DNA of 32,818 nucleotides from JACPLA01 sp035291905 (GCA_035291905.1 DATDRF010000242.1:1-32818); one strand, 5' to 3'; shown: positions 7,351-15,318, numbered from the stretch's first letter. Made by a program: numbers and translations. Notes: a model not told the origin generated them from the sequence alone.

Positions 7351-8072
7351 TGGAAGTCGAAGTTCACCGTGACCGTTTCACCCCGACCGATCGTGACTTG
7401 TTTTGGAGACGAATTGAGCCGCTCGTGCCAGGCGTTGACGGTATAGTCCCCGGGCGGAATATTCTTCATCTCAAAAAAACCCTCATCGTTCGGCTGCACG
7501 AACATCGGGTTGTCTAAAACAAGTATGATGGCGCTCATGTTGGAATGAATATCGCAAAATACCTGGACCTCACCGCTCTTGTCGAACTCTACCGGAACCT
7601 CTTCTCCTGTTGGGCGCCGGCCGATATTGAATTTCTTCACTTTCGAAAGAGAGAAGACATTGTGGTAGGTCTTGTCCCTGTTGACGATACGAATCTGTGT
7701 CCCCTTAACGACGGGAAGGACGTGCGGGATGAACGTGGCATCTCGTTGATCCAGAATGGCCACCTCCCCCTTCGCGCTCATTTTGTCGAGCCCGGCACCC
7801 ACAAGGTAGACCACAACATTTGCCACGTCAGGCTTTTCGTCACCTGCCTTGACAGTCCCGGACGTAACGGCGGAACGGTATCTTGAAGTAGCTGCTCTTG
7901 GAGCAACCTGCACCTGGGCGGACAGGCTCACCCTTCCCCGAATCGTCCCCCCGCTCTCCTGGGCGTTGGCGGTCGGTTCAACGGTCACAGACAAAAGAAG
8001 ACATGCGACTGCGAGCGACTTCAATCCTGAGAAATCCAATTGCGGTCCTGTCATTCGGGCAATGCCTTTCAT
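7347..8072 (-). CDS. Periplasmic cupredoxin-domain protein with complete type 1 copper ligands
   Basis: ATG 8072 overlaps the upstream stop (TGATG) and gives 241 residues with a signal peptide ending near ANAQ38; an in-frame extension to 8144 only re-reads the barrel gene. Residues about 42-105 form a beta domain. Residues about 105-187 form a plastocyanin-like domain with His137 (TYHNVF) and the packed trio Cys173, His176, Met179 in VFCDIHSNM. That is the His-Cys-His-Met set of a type 1 blue copper site. Residues about 188-241 resemble a carboxypeptidase-regulatory (Ig-like) domain with NIPPGDYTVNAWHE. Proteins of this architecture are often labelled methylamine-utilisation-like, but no methylamine gene is nearby. 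Electron carriage or copper/redox sensing in the periplasm is the likely role. Confidence 0.85.
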   Translation of the reverse strand: MKGIARMTGPQLDFSGLKSLAVACLLLSVTVEPTANAQESGGTIRGRVSLSAQVQVAPRAATSRYRSAVTSGTVKAGDEKPDVANVVVYLVGAGLDKMSAKGEVAILDQRDATFIPHVLPVVKGTQIRIVNRDKTYHNVFSLSKVKKFNIGRRPTGEEVPVEFDKSGEVQVFCDIHSNMSAIILVLDNPMFVQPNDEGFFEMKNIPPGDYTVNAWHERLNSSPKQVTIGRGETVTVNFDFQ

Positions 8073-9295
8073 CAAAAACTCACGGAAACCTGTGCTGCAG
8101 CGACATCGAGCTGCGGACGCGGGATCACATCGACCTTCGTCCACTGATACCCAAGTTTGACCAAAACGCTGCGGGCGACCTTGTAGCCGATCGCGACTTC
8201 GAATCTCTGCACGTCACGATCCCACGGGATCGATTTCCCGAAGGCCGACGATTCCAAATCGGGATCTGTAATGGATCCAAACATGACGGCATTGTAGCGC
8301 GCAGCCAGGTAAAGGCCCGGGTAGAACGGCGCATCGATCTTCACGTCGACGAGCAGCTCATTGCTCTCGAGATCCAGGGCGGAGCTTCCTGTCAACCCGG
8401 ACTTATAATTCCACGCGGAGTCAGGGACAATGAAGGGAGAATGGAAGTTGTTGACAATATACTCGGCGTTGATCTCGTAGTAGGTATGATTGAGATTCAC
8501 ATCAATGCCGATCGTCCGTTGTTTGTAATTCTCGACGCTCCACTTCCAATCGAGAAAAGAGTTTGTCATCCCCCGCTCCAGAAACGACCCCGAAGCAAAC
8601 GAAACGCCAAGGGTTCCCCAAATGGCAGGATGAACTGCAATCCGCCCATGAAATGCCGGCTCCTTGTCAAGATTCAAGCCGGGATTCGGCGACGAGAGGG
8701 GGGCGTTCATGACTGCCAGATCATACAACAGGAGTTCATCCGCAAAGCTCCCAAATACTTCGAGGCCGGTATAGTACCCCCCATAATAAACGGTGGAAAG
8801 CCTGCCCCCGTAGGCCGTTTCGGCCCAGATCACGCCGGCAGAATCAAGATATCCCGAAGCCGGTGAAACATTTGTTGAATAGTAAAAGAACAGCGGAGTT
8901 CCGATGAGAGGATTGTCGGGAGATAGTTGTCGCCGTGTATAAGTGCCAAACGGGGTGAGGGTCTTTCCGGCCGAAATATTCAATGCCCGGCCCGCAATGT
9001 TCGAAAAAGTGACGTAAGCGAGCTCAAGGTCGACTCCTATCGCGTCCCCCACGCGTTTAGTCGAAGCAAGTTTTGCCGACAGCGAAATATCGTCGGCAAC
9101 CGACGCATCGAGGAAGAGCTGCAAATTCCGGATGTTGAATTGAAGAAACTCGTTATCAACTTTGTTGACTTTCGGCTTGCTGTCTTTTCCCCCCTTCTTG
9201 ATTTCAAACGTATAAATGCCGCTGATCGAGATCTGTGCATGAGCCAGAGCTGCGGCGAAGAGAAGGAAGCTAAGGAACAGGAGTAGTCGTTTCAT
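8072..9295 (-). CDS. Outer-membrane beta-barrel (porin-like) protein
   Basis: ATG 9295 (407 aa) opens a textbook signal peptide (MKRLLLFLSFLLF..., cleavage after AHA20); the frame is open to 9361 but that part lies in the promoter. The mature chain is a run of amphipathic strands with alternating aromatic and polar residues, e.g. NLQLFLDASVADDISLSAKLAS and ALNISAGKTLTPFGTY. It ends in ...AQVSVSF, the C-terminal aromatic residue typical of outer-membrane proteins recognised by BamA. The layout resembles OprO/OprP or DUF-type porins, but the substrate is unknown. It is the first gene of the operon with the cupredoxin and the adenylate cyclase, and a promoter is visible about 66 bases upstream. 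Confidence 0.8.
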   Translation of the reverse strand: MKRLLLFLSFLLFAAALAHAQISISGIYTFEIKKGGKDSKPKVNKVDNEFLQFNIRNLQLFLDASVADDISLSAKLASTKRVGDAIGVDLELAYVTFSNIAGRALNISAGKTLTPFGTYTRRQLSPDNPLIGTPLFFYYSTNVSPASGYLDSAGVIWAETAYGGRLSTVYYGGYYTGLEVFGSFADELLLYDLAVMNAPLSSPNPGLNLDKEPAFHGRIAVHPAIWGTLGVSFASGSFLERGMTNSFLDWKWSVENYKQRTIGIDVNLNHTYYEINAEYIVNNFHSPFIVPDSAWNYKSGLTGSSALDLESNELLVDVKIDAPFYPGLYLAARYNAVMFGSITDPDLESSAFGKSIPWDRDVQRFEVAIGYKVARSVLVKLGYQWTKVDVIPRPQLDVAAAQVSVSF

Positions 9296-9360
9296 GTCTG
9301 TCTGTTTGCAAAATGGACGCGTTGCAATTCCGGGGCGTGTGAGAAGTTGATACGGAAACA

Positions 9361-9389
9361 AGAATACAAAAAAGGGACGTCGATATCAA
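9361..9389 (-). promoter_or_regulatory. Predicted sigma-70-type promoter of the barrel-cupredoxin-cyclase operon
   Basis: On the minus strand TTGATA (9389-9384) is followed after exactly 17 bases by TATTCT (9366-9361). The -35 box matches five of six consensus bases and the -10 box four. Transcription would start near 9354, giving a leader of roughly 60 bases. Confidence 0.55.
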
Positions 9390-9411
9390 GGTTCACGGTT
9401 CGAGCCCATTC

Positions 9412-9440
9412 TTGCTTTTATCCGCCTTTTGCCCTATCCT
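9412..9440 (+). promoter_or_regulatory. Possible promoter of the dipeptidase gene
   Basis: TTGCTT (9412-9417), 17 bases, then TATCCT (9435-9440). The -35 match is weak (TTG only), but the spacing and the -10 shape fit the other promoters in this window. The 198-base gap between the divergent genes would then hold one promoter for each direction; I see no further structure in it. Confidence 0.35.
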
Positions 9441-9493
9441 CTCATCACTGTACGTCCATTCAACCACCCTCTTTCGTCCGGAGTTCAAACCTC

Positions 9494-10708
9494 ATGAAAA
9501 CCTGTTTTGCTTTTATTTTCAGCGCTTTCCTGTTTGTCCCTCTCTTTGCCCAAAAACTGAACGAGGCTCAACTTCGCGGAAAAGCCGACCGCCTCGCCCA
9601 CGAATTCGTCATGACCGACGGCCATGTTGACATCCCCTATCGGCTTCATGGACGCTGGGAGGATATCTCCGCCCGAACGCCGCGAGGTGATTTTGACTAC
9701 GTCAGGGCAAAAGAGGGCGGATTGGATGTCCCTTTCATGTCCATCTATGTCCCGGCAGAGCGCGAGAACAACGGTGCAAAGGCATTGGCGGACACCCTGA
9801 TCGACATGGTCAACAAATTCCAGAAAGATTGGCCTGATAAGTTCGCTGTGGCGACTTCGGTTGATGATGTGCGTTCGCAGTTCAAAAAAGGGCTTATCTC
9901 TCTTCCTATGGGAATGGAGAACGGCTCGCCGATCGAGGGAAAGCTCGAAAACGTGAAGTATTTCCACGATCGCGGCATACGGTATATCACTTTGACCCAC
10001 GGCAAAGATAATCACATTTCAGACTCGTCCTACGACACAACCCACACCTCGAAAGGCCTCTCCGAGTTTGGAACGAAGGTCGTGGCAGAAATGAACCGGG
10101 TCGGCATCATGGTCGATGTTTCCCACATCAGCGACGAGGCATTTTTTCAAGTGATGGAGACCTCCAAGGCCCCCGTCATCGCATCCCACTCCTCCTGCCG
10201 CACATTTACGCCGGGATTCGAACGCAACATGTCCGATGAAATGATAAAACTGATGGCGGAAAAAGGCGGGGTCATCAATATCAACTACGGGTCATCTTTT
10301 CTCAGCGGAGAATACCAGAAGAAAGAAGATCTGGCCTGGGGGGAACTTAGCACATTCATGAAATCAAACAATCTTCAGTTCGGCGATCCGAAGGTTCAGG
10401 CCTTCATCGAAGAATACCGGAAGAAACACAATTTCCATAATGTCGATATTTCTGTGGTTGCAGATCACATCGATCACGTGGTCAAGCTCGCGGGGGTCGA
10501 TCATGTCGGCTTCGGATCGGATTTTGACGGAGTAGGACCCTCATTGCCGGTGGGACTTGAAGATGTCTCCAAAATGCCCAACCTCATCTATCACTTGCTC
10601 AAGAGGGGGTATTCCGACGAGGACATCAGGAAGATCTGCGGAGAAAACATGCTGCGCGTGTGGGCACGGGTGGAGCAGGTCGCAAATGAGCTCCAATCAG
10701 GAAAATAG
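9494..10708 (+). CDS. Exported membrane-dipeptidase-like zinc peptidase, family M19
   Basis: ATG 9494 (404 aa) begins a signal peptide (residues 1-19, LFAQ); the frame is open upstream to 9347 but without conserved content. All zinc ligands of the M19 (renal dipeptidase) barrel are visible: His44 and Asp46 in DGHVDIPYR, Glu142 in GMENGSPIE, His211 in VDVSHISDEAF and His232 in IASHSSCRTF. GFGSDFDGVG near the C-terminus is also a family hallmark. These enzymes split dipeptides, including ones with D-residues at the C-terminal side; a periplasmic location suggests peptide scavenging or peptidoglycan peptide turnover. It is a single-gene unit between two minus-strand genes. Confidence 0.9.
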   Translation: MKTCFAFIFSAFLFVPLFAQKLNEAQLRGKADRLAHEFVMTDGHVDIPYRLHGRWEDISARTPRGDFDYVRAKEGGLDVPFMSIYVPAERENNGAKALADTLIDMVNKFQKDWPDKFAVATSVDDVRSQFKKGLISLPMGMENGSPIEGKLENVKYFHDRGIRYITLTHGKDNHISDSSYDTTHTSKGLSEFGTKVVAEMNRVGIMVDVSHISDEAFFQVMETSKAPVIASHSSCRTFTPGFERNMSDEMIKLMAEKGGVININYGSSFLSGEYQKKEDLAWGELSTFMKSNNLQFGDPKVQAFIEEYRKKHNFHNVDISVVADHIDHVVKLAGVDHVGFGSDFDGVGPSLPVGLEDVSKMPNLIYHLLKRGYSDEDIRKICGENMLRVWARVEQVANELQSGK

Positions 10709-10723
10709 CGGAATGCAGCGCTG

Positions 10724-11602
10724 CTAGGGAGTCGTGATCCTGTGTTTCCCTGATCCGTCTGTGTTCATGATCCACAAACCACCGTCATCCTTCGCAGTCC
10801 GCATGTAGGCAATCTTGGCCCCGTTCGGGCTCCACACAGGATAATCTCCTCCGTCGAACGTGAGCTGGTCCAACGTGAAGTCGACAAGCGACGCCGTGAA
10901 AACCTGAGAGAGTCCGGAATAGTCGGGGGGTTTGAGACTCAAGAGAATGGTGTTCCCGTCCTGGCTGTACGAGCTGAAGCCTGCAAGAGCGTCGGAGAAA
11001 AAGGAGATAATGACATTCTCCTGGCTGTCGGCAAGGCTGATCGTGCGGAACTCATTATAGTAGCGATCGTTGCCTGCCACAGCGTACACGAAGAAAAGAA
11101 TTTCCGTCGAATTCGAATGCCAGCTCGGATACTCACCGTACGGAACAATATTCATGATCGTGTCGGCGGCAACATTCAGAGCCCGAATGCCGCCGTTCAC
11201 ATAGGCTATCAACTTGCCGTCAGGCGACCAGGACGGCCGGTAATCGTTCGCGTTGTTCGTCAATTGCGTTAAACTGTCGCCGTTCTCCTTGATCTTGAAA
11301 AGGCTCCCTGACACGGAAAATGCCAGCCATTTCGAATCCGGCGACCATGTGAGTCCGATACCCGCCCCTGACTTGACCAATCGGAGATTTGCTCCGGTTG
11401 AATCTACAATATACACTCCTGCTGAGTCCGTTATCCTCACCGTAAAGGCGATTTTCAGTCCGTTCGGTGACCAGGCCGGGCGCTCATGCTTGTATGTCTC
11501 TTCAACCGTTGTCTTGGGTACCGACGGGCTGTCGCAGGCGTCCACTCCAAGAATGAAGAGGGCCGCACTCAACACTTTGATGACATTTGATCGTTTCTCC
11601 AT
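10724..11602 (-). CDS. TolB-like beta-propeller lipoprotein (PD40 repeats)
   Basis: The 292-residue protein has a hydrophobic N-terminus ending LGVDAC, with Cys23 a probable lipidation site though the lipobox is imperfect. Six copies of the PD40/WD40-like motif follow, each with a xxWSPDGxxIAF-type core: RPAWSPNGLKIAF, LTWSPDSKWLAF, RPSWSPDGKLIAY, YPSWHSNSTEILF, FSSYSQDGNTILL and YPVWSPNGAKIAY. Six blades match the propeller of TolB and related periplasmic proteins. The TolB N-terminal domain and the other tol-pal genes are absent, so a role in Tol-Pal is not supported. A protein-binding role at the envelope is likely. The stop lies inside a GCAGCGCTGC palindrome shared with the end of the convergent dipeptidase unit. 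Confidence 0.85.
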   Translation of the reverse strand: MEKRSNVIKVLSAALFILGVDACDSPSVPKTTVEETYKHERPAWSPNGLKIAFTVRITDSAGVYIVDSTGANLRLVKSGAGIGLTWSPDSKWLAFSVSGSLFKIKENGDSLTQLTNNANDYRPSWSPDGKLIAYVNGGIRALNVAADTIMNIVPYGEYPSWHSNSTEILFFVYAVAGNDRYYNEFRTISLADSQENVIISFFSDALAGFSSYSQDGNTILLSLKPPDYSGLSQVFTASLVDFTLDQLTFDGGDYPVWSPNGAKIAYMRTAKDDGGLWIMNTDGSGKHRITTP

Positions 11603-11608
11603 ACAGCC

Positions 11609-11637
11609 AAAATACCCTTTCGTTTTTCTACTTGCAA
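11609..11637 (-). promoter_or_regulatory. Possible promoter of the propeller lipoprotein gene
   Basis: On the minus strand TTGCAA (11637-11632), 17 bases, then TATTTT (11614-11609). Transcription would begin at or within a few bases of the ATG at 11602, so the mRNA would be almost leaderless. TTGCAA is its own reverse complement, so the same box could serve the divergent peptidase gene with a weaker TACTGT 17 bases away. Confidence 0.35.
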
Positions 11638-11698
11638 CCTGATTTCTTGACCTGTACTGTTGTTCAGATTTGACGCCGCGCCGTCTGAAAGGTTCCTT

Positions 11699-12823
11699 AT
11701 GAAACGTTCCGCATTTCTTCTTCTGCTGCTCTTCATCTCATTCTCCTCGTCACAGGCGCAGCGGCCGCGACTCCGCGATTGGGGAATCGAGATCGGTGTC
11801 TTCAAACCCGGGCCGAACAACGCCGTCACCGATGTCGAAGGGGTGAAGGTCGGCCACGTGACGTTGACCCGCGGAGACTCGGTAAGGACCGGAGTGACAG
11901 CCGTTCTCCCCCACGAAGGAAATGTTTTTGAGCAAAAGGTCCGCGCCGCAATTTTCGTGGGAAACGGGTTCGGAAAGCTTATCGGGACCACACAAATCAG
12001 CGAACTGGGGCAAATCGAAACCCCCATAGTCCTCACAAACACCCTCAGCGTTTGGGATGCGGCAAACGGAGTGGTTGACTACATGCTCGCCCTCCCCGGC
12101 AATGAGCGTGTGCGGTCGATTAATCCGGTCGTCGGAGAAACAAACGATGGATTCCTCAACGACATCCGCGGAAGACACGTGAGCCGCTCGGATGTTCTTC
12201 GGGCGATTTCCGCGGCGACAGGCGGGCATGTTGAAGAAGGGTGCGTTGGCGCAGGCACCGGCACCATCTGCAACGGCTGGAAAGGCGGAATAGGAACAAG
12301 CTCGCGCCGCCTCCCCCCCGCCATGGGCGGATACACCGTTGGCGTGCTTGTCCAGACCAACTATGGAGGAATACTCGACATCGCGGGAGTACCGGTCGGC
12401 AAAGAACTGGGCCGTTATGCTTTCAAGGAAAGACTCGCTCCCAGGGGAGACGGGTCATGCATGATTGTTGTGGCAACCGATGCGCCGCTCAGCATCAGGC
12501 AGCTTCAGCGCCTCGCGGCGCGAGCCCCTTTGGCCCTTGGGAGGACGGGATCTTCGATGAGCCACGGGAGCGGCGATTACGTCATAGCATTCACCACTTC
12601 GAGAGATGCGGAAGAGACTGACGAGGGAATCTGTACGCGAACGCTGCTCGATGACGAGCACCTTTCTCCCCTCTTTCAGGCAGCCGTCGAAGCGACCGAA
12701 GAGGCGATCGTGAATTCATTGTTCAAAGCGACGGATACGAAGGGTTACCTTGGCCGAACTGTCGAAGCACTGCCGCTGGAAAAGGTCAAAGAGGTGTTCA
12801 GGAAATACGGACGGTTGCGCTAG
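11699..12823 (+). CDS. Exported P1 family (DmpA-like) peptidase homologue
   Basis: ATG 11699 (374 aa) starts a signal peptide (residues 1-20, SSSQAQ). The rest matches the DmpA/P1 family of self-cleaving N-terminal-nucleophile aminopeptidases: NNAVTDVEGVKVGHVTL near residue 40, ETNDGFLND (147-155), CVGAGTG..CNGWKGGIGTSSR (182-203), YTVGVLVQTNYGG (212-224), GVPVG and SMSHGSGDYVIAF. In DmpA, as I recall it, cleavage exposes a serine just after the NYG segment. Here that position is Gly224 and the loop is about two residues shorter. Many Bacteroidota relatives may share this, and activity should not be assumed. It is a lone gene; its stop codon overlaps the carA stop on the other strand through a shared CTAG. 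Confidence 0.85.
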   Translation: MKRSAFLLLLLFISFSSSQAQRPRLRDWGIEIGVFKPGPNNAVTDVEGVKVGHVTLTRGDSVRTGVTAVLPHEGNVFEQKVRAAIFVGNGFGKLIGTTQISELGQIETPIVLTNTLSVWDAANGVVDYMLALPGNERVRSINPVVGETNDGFLNDIRGRHVSRSDVLRAISAATGGHVEEGCVGAGTGTICNGWKGGIGTSSRRLPPAMGGYTVGVLVQTNYGGILDIAGVPVGKELGRYAFKERLAPRGDGSCMIVVATDAPLSIRQLQRLAARAPLALGRTGSSMSHGSGDYVIAFTTSRDAEETDEGICTRTLLDDEHLSPLFQAAVEATEEAIVNSLFKATDTKGYLGRTVEALPLEKVKEVFRKYGRLR

Positions 12824-13983
12824 CGGGAGGTTTGAGGCGTGACGGAGCTTCGGACCCGCTCCATCATCTCGATGAACTGGACGAAAAGGTAGTCGCTATC
12901 ATGCGGCCCGGGAGAAGCTTCCGGATGGTACTGGACCGAAAAAAGGGGGTATTCCTTATGCCGCAACCCCTCGTTCGTTTGGTCGTTCAGGTTCGTGTGC
13001 GTGATTTCAACTTTGGACGGATCCAGGGAGCCCGGATCGACCGCGAAACCGTGATTCTGCGAAGTGATTTCAATCTCCTGGTTCCCGAGATTCTTCACCG
13101 GATGATTCGCTCCCCGATGGCCGAATTTCAGCTTGTAAGTCTTTCCGCCAAGAGCCAGGGCTATCAATTGGTGACCGAGACAGATCCCAAAAATGGGCTT
13201 TTTGCCGATCAGTTTTTTGATGTTGAGGATGGCATATCTCACCGCCGCAGGATCACCCGGACCGTTTGACAGGAATATCCCGTCGGGATTCATTTCCAGC
13301 ACTTTCTCAGCCGCATAGGACGATGGAACAACCGTCAGATCGCATCCGTAGGATGTGAGACGCCTGAGGATGTTCTGCTTCACGCCATAGTCGTACACCA
13401 CCACCTTCCATCTCCGTCCGTTTACCTTCGCCCTTGACATCGTAGCCAGGGCAAAGGAGGTTCGGTCGGTCTCATCCCACTTGTAGGGCTCCACGGTGGT
13501 GACCTGCTTTGTGAGATCACTCCCCGCCATTTCGGGAGACTTCCGGACTTTTACGACGAGGCTCTCGTCGTCCAGATCATCGGCCGAGATGACGCCCCGC
13601 ATTGCACCGGTCGTCCGAATGATCTTCGTGAGCATCCTTGTATCGATTCCCTGAATTCCCATGATCCCGTGCTGCGCGAGCCAATCCCCGAGGCTGCTCT
13701 TTGCACGGAAATTGCTGAAGAAATCGAAGTACTCCTTGACGACAAAGCCCGCAACCCGAGGCCTCACCGATTCCATATCCTCGAGATTCACTCCGTAGTT
13801 GCCGATGAGGGGGTAGGTCATCGTGACGATTTGTCCGGCATAGGAAGGATCTGTGAGAATTTCCTGGTAGCCGGTCATGCTTGTGTTGAAGACAACTTCA
13901 CCGAACACCTCTGAAGGGGACCCGAAGGCCTCTCCGGTGAAGACCGTTCCATTTTCGAGAGCGAGCTTTGCTTTCACGTACAC
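12820..13983 (-). CDS. carA: Carbamoyl-phosphate synthase small (glutaminase) subunit
   Basis: At 387 residues this is full-length CarA, which hydrolyses glutamine and passes ammonia to CarB to make carbamoyl phosphate for pyrimidine and arginine synthesis. The N-terminal CPSase_sm domain (1-150) includes VFNTSMTGYQEILTDPSYAGQ. The class I glutamine amidotransferase domain carries GIFLSNGPGDP (235-245), the nucleophile Cys268 in FGICLGHQ, SQNHGF near 308, and the His353/Glu355 pair in VQYHPEA. The carB gene is not within this window, and carA is transcribed away from hrcA, so the two subunits may be unlinked here. A promoter lies 30 bases upstream of its ATG. Confidence 0.97.
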   Translation of the reverse strand: MYVKAKLALENGTVFTGEAFGSPSEVFGEVVFNTSMTGYQEILTDPSYAGQIVTMTYPLIGNYGVNLEDMESVRPRVAGFVVKEYFDFFSNFRAKSSLGDWLAQHGIMGIQGIDTRMLTKIIRTTGAMRGVISADDLDDESLVVKVRKSPEMAGSDLTKQVTTVEPYKWDETDRTSFALATMSRAKVNGRRWKVVVYDYGVKQNILRRLTSYGCDLTVVPSSYAAEKVLEMNPDGIFLSNGPGDPAAVRYAILNIKKLIGKKPIFGICLGHQLIALALGGKTYKLKFGHRGANHPVKNLGNQEIEITSQNHGFAVDPGSLDPSKVEITHTNLNDQTNEGLRHKEYPLFSVQYHPEASPGPHDSDYLFVQFIEMMERVRSSVTPQTSR

Positions 13984-14012
13984 TTTGGGAAAAAATGGGA
14001 GAAATTTTCACT

Positions 14013-14041
14013 AAGATACTCATAATTGACGGCCGAATCAA
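14013..14041 (-). promoter_or_regulatory. Predicted carA promoter
   Basis: On the minus strand TTGATT (14041-14036), exactly 17 bases, TATCTT (14018-14013). The two hexamers and the spacing are identical to the predicted kdsA promoter at 32596-32624, which strengthens both calls. Transcription would start near 14006, about 23 bases before the carA ATG. Confidence 0.6.
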
Positions 14042-14103
14042 CATTGGCGAGACCAAGGGATCGACAATCGGTGAGGTCTGCTTCATGCCGATATCGGTCG
14101 GAA

Positions 14104-14181
14104 TCGAATTGATTCGACTCTCCCTCGCTCATCCGTCACTTTGATTCGACCGCTCTCAAGAACAGCAATCAATCGAATCAA
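14104..14181. promoter_or_regulatory. Phased TTGATTCGA boxes in the carA-hrcA control region
   Basis: The 9-mer TTGATTCGA occurs at 14109-14117 and 14141-14149, and its reverse complement TCGAATCAA at 14173-14181. Successive boxes are exactly 32 bases apart, about three helical turns. The first also forms a palindrome TCGAAT-TG-ATTCGA (14104-14117). A near-match, CCGAATCAA (14033-14041), overlaps the carA -35 box. This arrangement looks like an operator array for a DNA-binding protein, though the protein is unknown. Besides the two promoters I see nothing else in this 286-base gap. Confidence 0.45.
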
Positions 14182-14217
14182 CCTCTTCCTGACGGCCTCC
14201 GCAGCGGAATGTTCGCC

Positions 14218-14246
14218 TTGACAACCTTTCGAAAAATCGTTAGATT
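14218..14246 (+). promoter_or_regulatory. Predicted promoter of the hrcA-grpE-dnaJ unit
   Basis: A perfect -35 box TTGACA (14218-14223), 17 bases, and TAGATT (14241-14246), with transcription expected near 14253 and the hrcA ATG at 14270. No intact CIRCE operator (TTAGCACTC-N9-GAGTGCTAA) is present between promoter and start. Confidence 0.65.
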
Positions 14247-14269
14247 TTCTATGTTTTTAGCGACTTTTT

Positions 14270-15316
14270 ATGACCATAACCGGCAAGAAACCTGAAGAAC
14301 TAAGCGAACGAGAGCGCGGAATACTCCGGCACATTGTGCACGACTATATCCGCACAGCGACCCCCGTGGGATCCCGTTACGTTTCGAAGCAGTTCGAGGT
14401 GCAGCTGAGTCCCGCAACCATTCGCAACGTCATGGCCGACCTCGAGGACGACGGGTATCTCTCTCATCCCCATACATCTGCAGGACGCGTTCCAACCGAT
14501 CTCGGCTATCGATACTACGTTGACTATCTGATGGAGATCGAACAACTGACGGCCACAGAGAAACGGGCCATTCAGGACCATCTGGACAAGACCCCCGATC
14601 CCTCGGATCTCCTGCGTGAGACCTCGCGCCTGCTCGGCAAGATCTCGAAGCAGCTGAGCATTGTTTCTTCCCCCCATTTGGAGAGCGGAATATTCGAAAA
14701 GATCGAGCTCATTCACATCACAAGCTCCCGCCTGCTCGTGGTCATTTCGATCCGTTCAGGACTTGTGCGTACGATCATGCTGGAGGTGGGGATGGACGTG
14801 AAACGCGAAGTGCTTGACAAGGTCGGAGGTCTTTTGAACGAACGTCTCTCGGGGCTGACCCTTAAGCAAATTCGCGAAAGCTTCACGGACCGTGTCAGGG
14901 ATGTGCAGGATGAACGGACAGGCCTCGTGCGGCTCTTCATTGAATCGGTGGATGAAGTGTTCACCGACGCTCACGACGAAAAAGTGCACATCGCCGGCAC
15001 TCAGAACATCATTGAACAACCGGAATTCGGCGATCCCAAGAACTTTCGAAGTGTCATTGAATTGATCGAAAACCAGGATATGATAATCCACCTTCTGGAA
15101 AAGCATGAAGGCTCTGACAAGGACTTCGTCATCACGATCGGGTCGGAAAACGACGAATCACGGGCCCAGGACTACAGCGTGGTAACTGCAACGTACAACA
15201 TAGAAGGGATTACCGGCCGGGTGGGACTCATAGGTCCTAAAAGAATGAACTACAGCAAACTGGTACCGCTTGTCGATCATGTGGCAAAGACGATTGCCAG
15301 AATGCTTGCGTCGTAG
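14270..15316 (+). CDS. hrcA: Heat-inducible transcription repressor HrcA
   Basis: The 348-residue protein matches HrcA throughout. An N-terminal winged helix (residues about 8-80) contains LSERERGILRHIVHDYI, TATPVGSRYVSK, LSPATIRNVMADLEDDGYLSHPHTSAGRVPTDLGYRYYVDYL. It is followed by the GAF-like dimerisation region and a C-terminal TGRVGLIGPKRMNYSKLVPLVDHVA segment. HrcA represses chaperone genes by binding CIRCE and is folded by GroEL. It is the first gene of the chaperone cluster, with grpE starting 2 bases after its stop. Autoregulation through a standard CIRCE is not supported here, so its targets may be groESL elsewhere. No clear Shine-Dalgarno sequence precedes the ATG. Confidence 0.95.
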   Translation: MTITGKKPEELSERERGILRHIVHDYIRTATPVGSRYVSKQFEVQLSPATIRNVMADLEDDGYLSHPHTSAGRVPTDLGYRYYVDYLMEIEQLTATEKRAIQDHLDKTPDPSDLLRETSRLLGKISKQLSIVSSPHLESGIFEKIELIHITSSRLLVVISIRSGLVRTIMLEVGMDVKREVLDKVGGLLNERLSGLTLKQIRESFTDRVRDVQDERTGLVRLFIESVDEVFTDAHDEKVHIAGTQNIIEQPEFGDPKNFRSVIELIENQDMIIHLLEKHEGSDKDFVITIGSENDESRAQDYSVVTATYNIEGITGRVGLIGPKRMNYSKLVPLVDHVAKTIARMLAS

Positions 15317-15318
15317 GA

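Noticed and set aside
7898..8866. Plus-strand open frame of 322 codons
   Set aside because: Shadow of the outer-membrane barrel and cupredoxin genes; it reads across both and has no signal or domain.
10715..10724. GCAGCGCTGC palindrome as a terminator between convergent genes
   Set aside because: It is a 10-bp palindrome without a loop or T-run, too short to be a convincing terminator.
14247..14269. Half of a CIRCE operator (TTTTTAGCGACTTTTTA) before hrcA
   Set aside because: The sequence departs from TTAGCACTC after five bases and there is no matching GAGTGCTAA arm.
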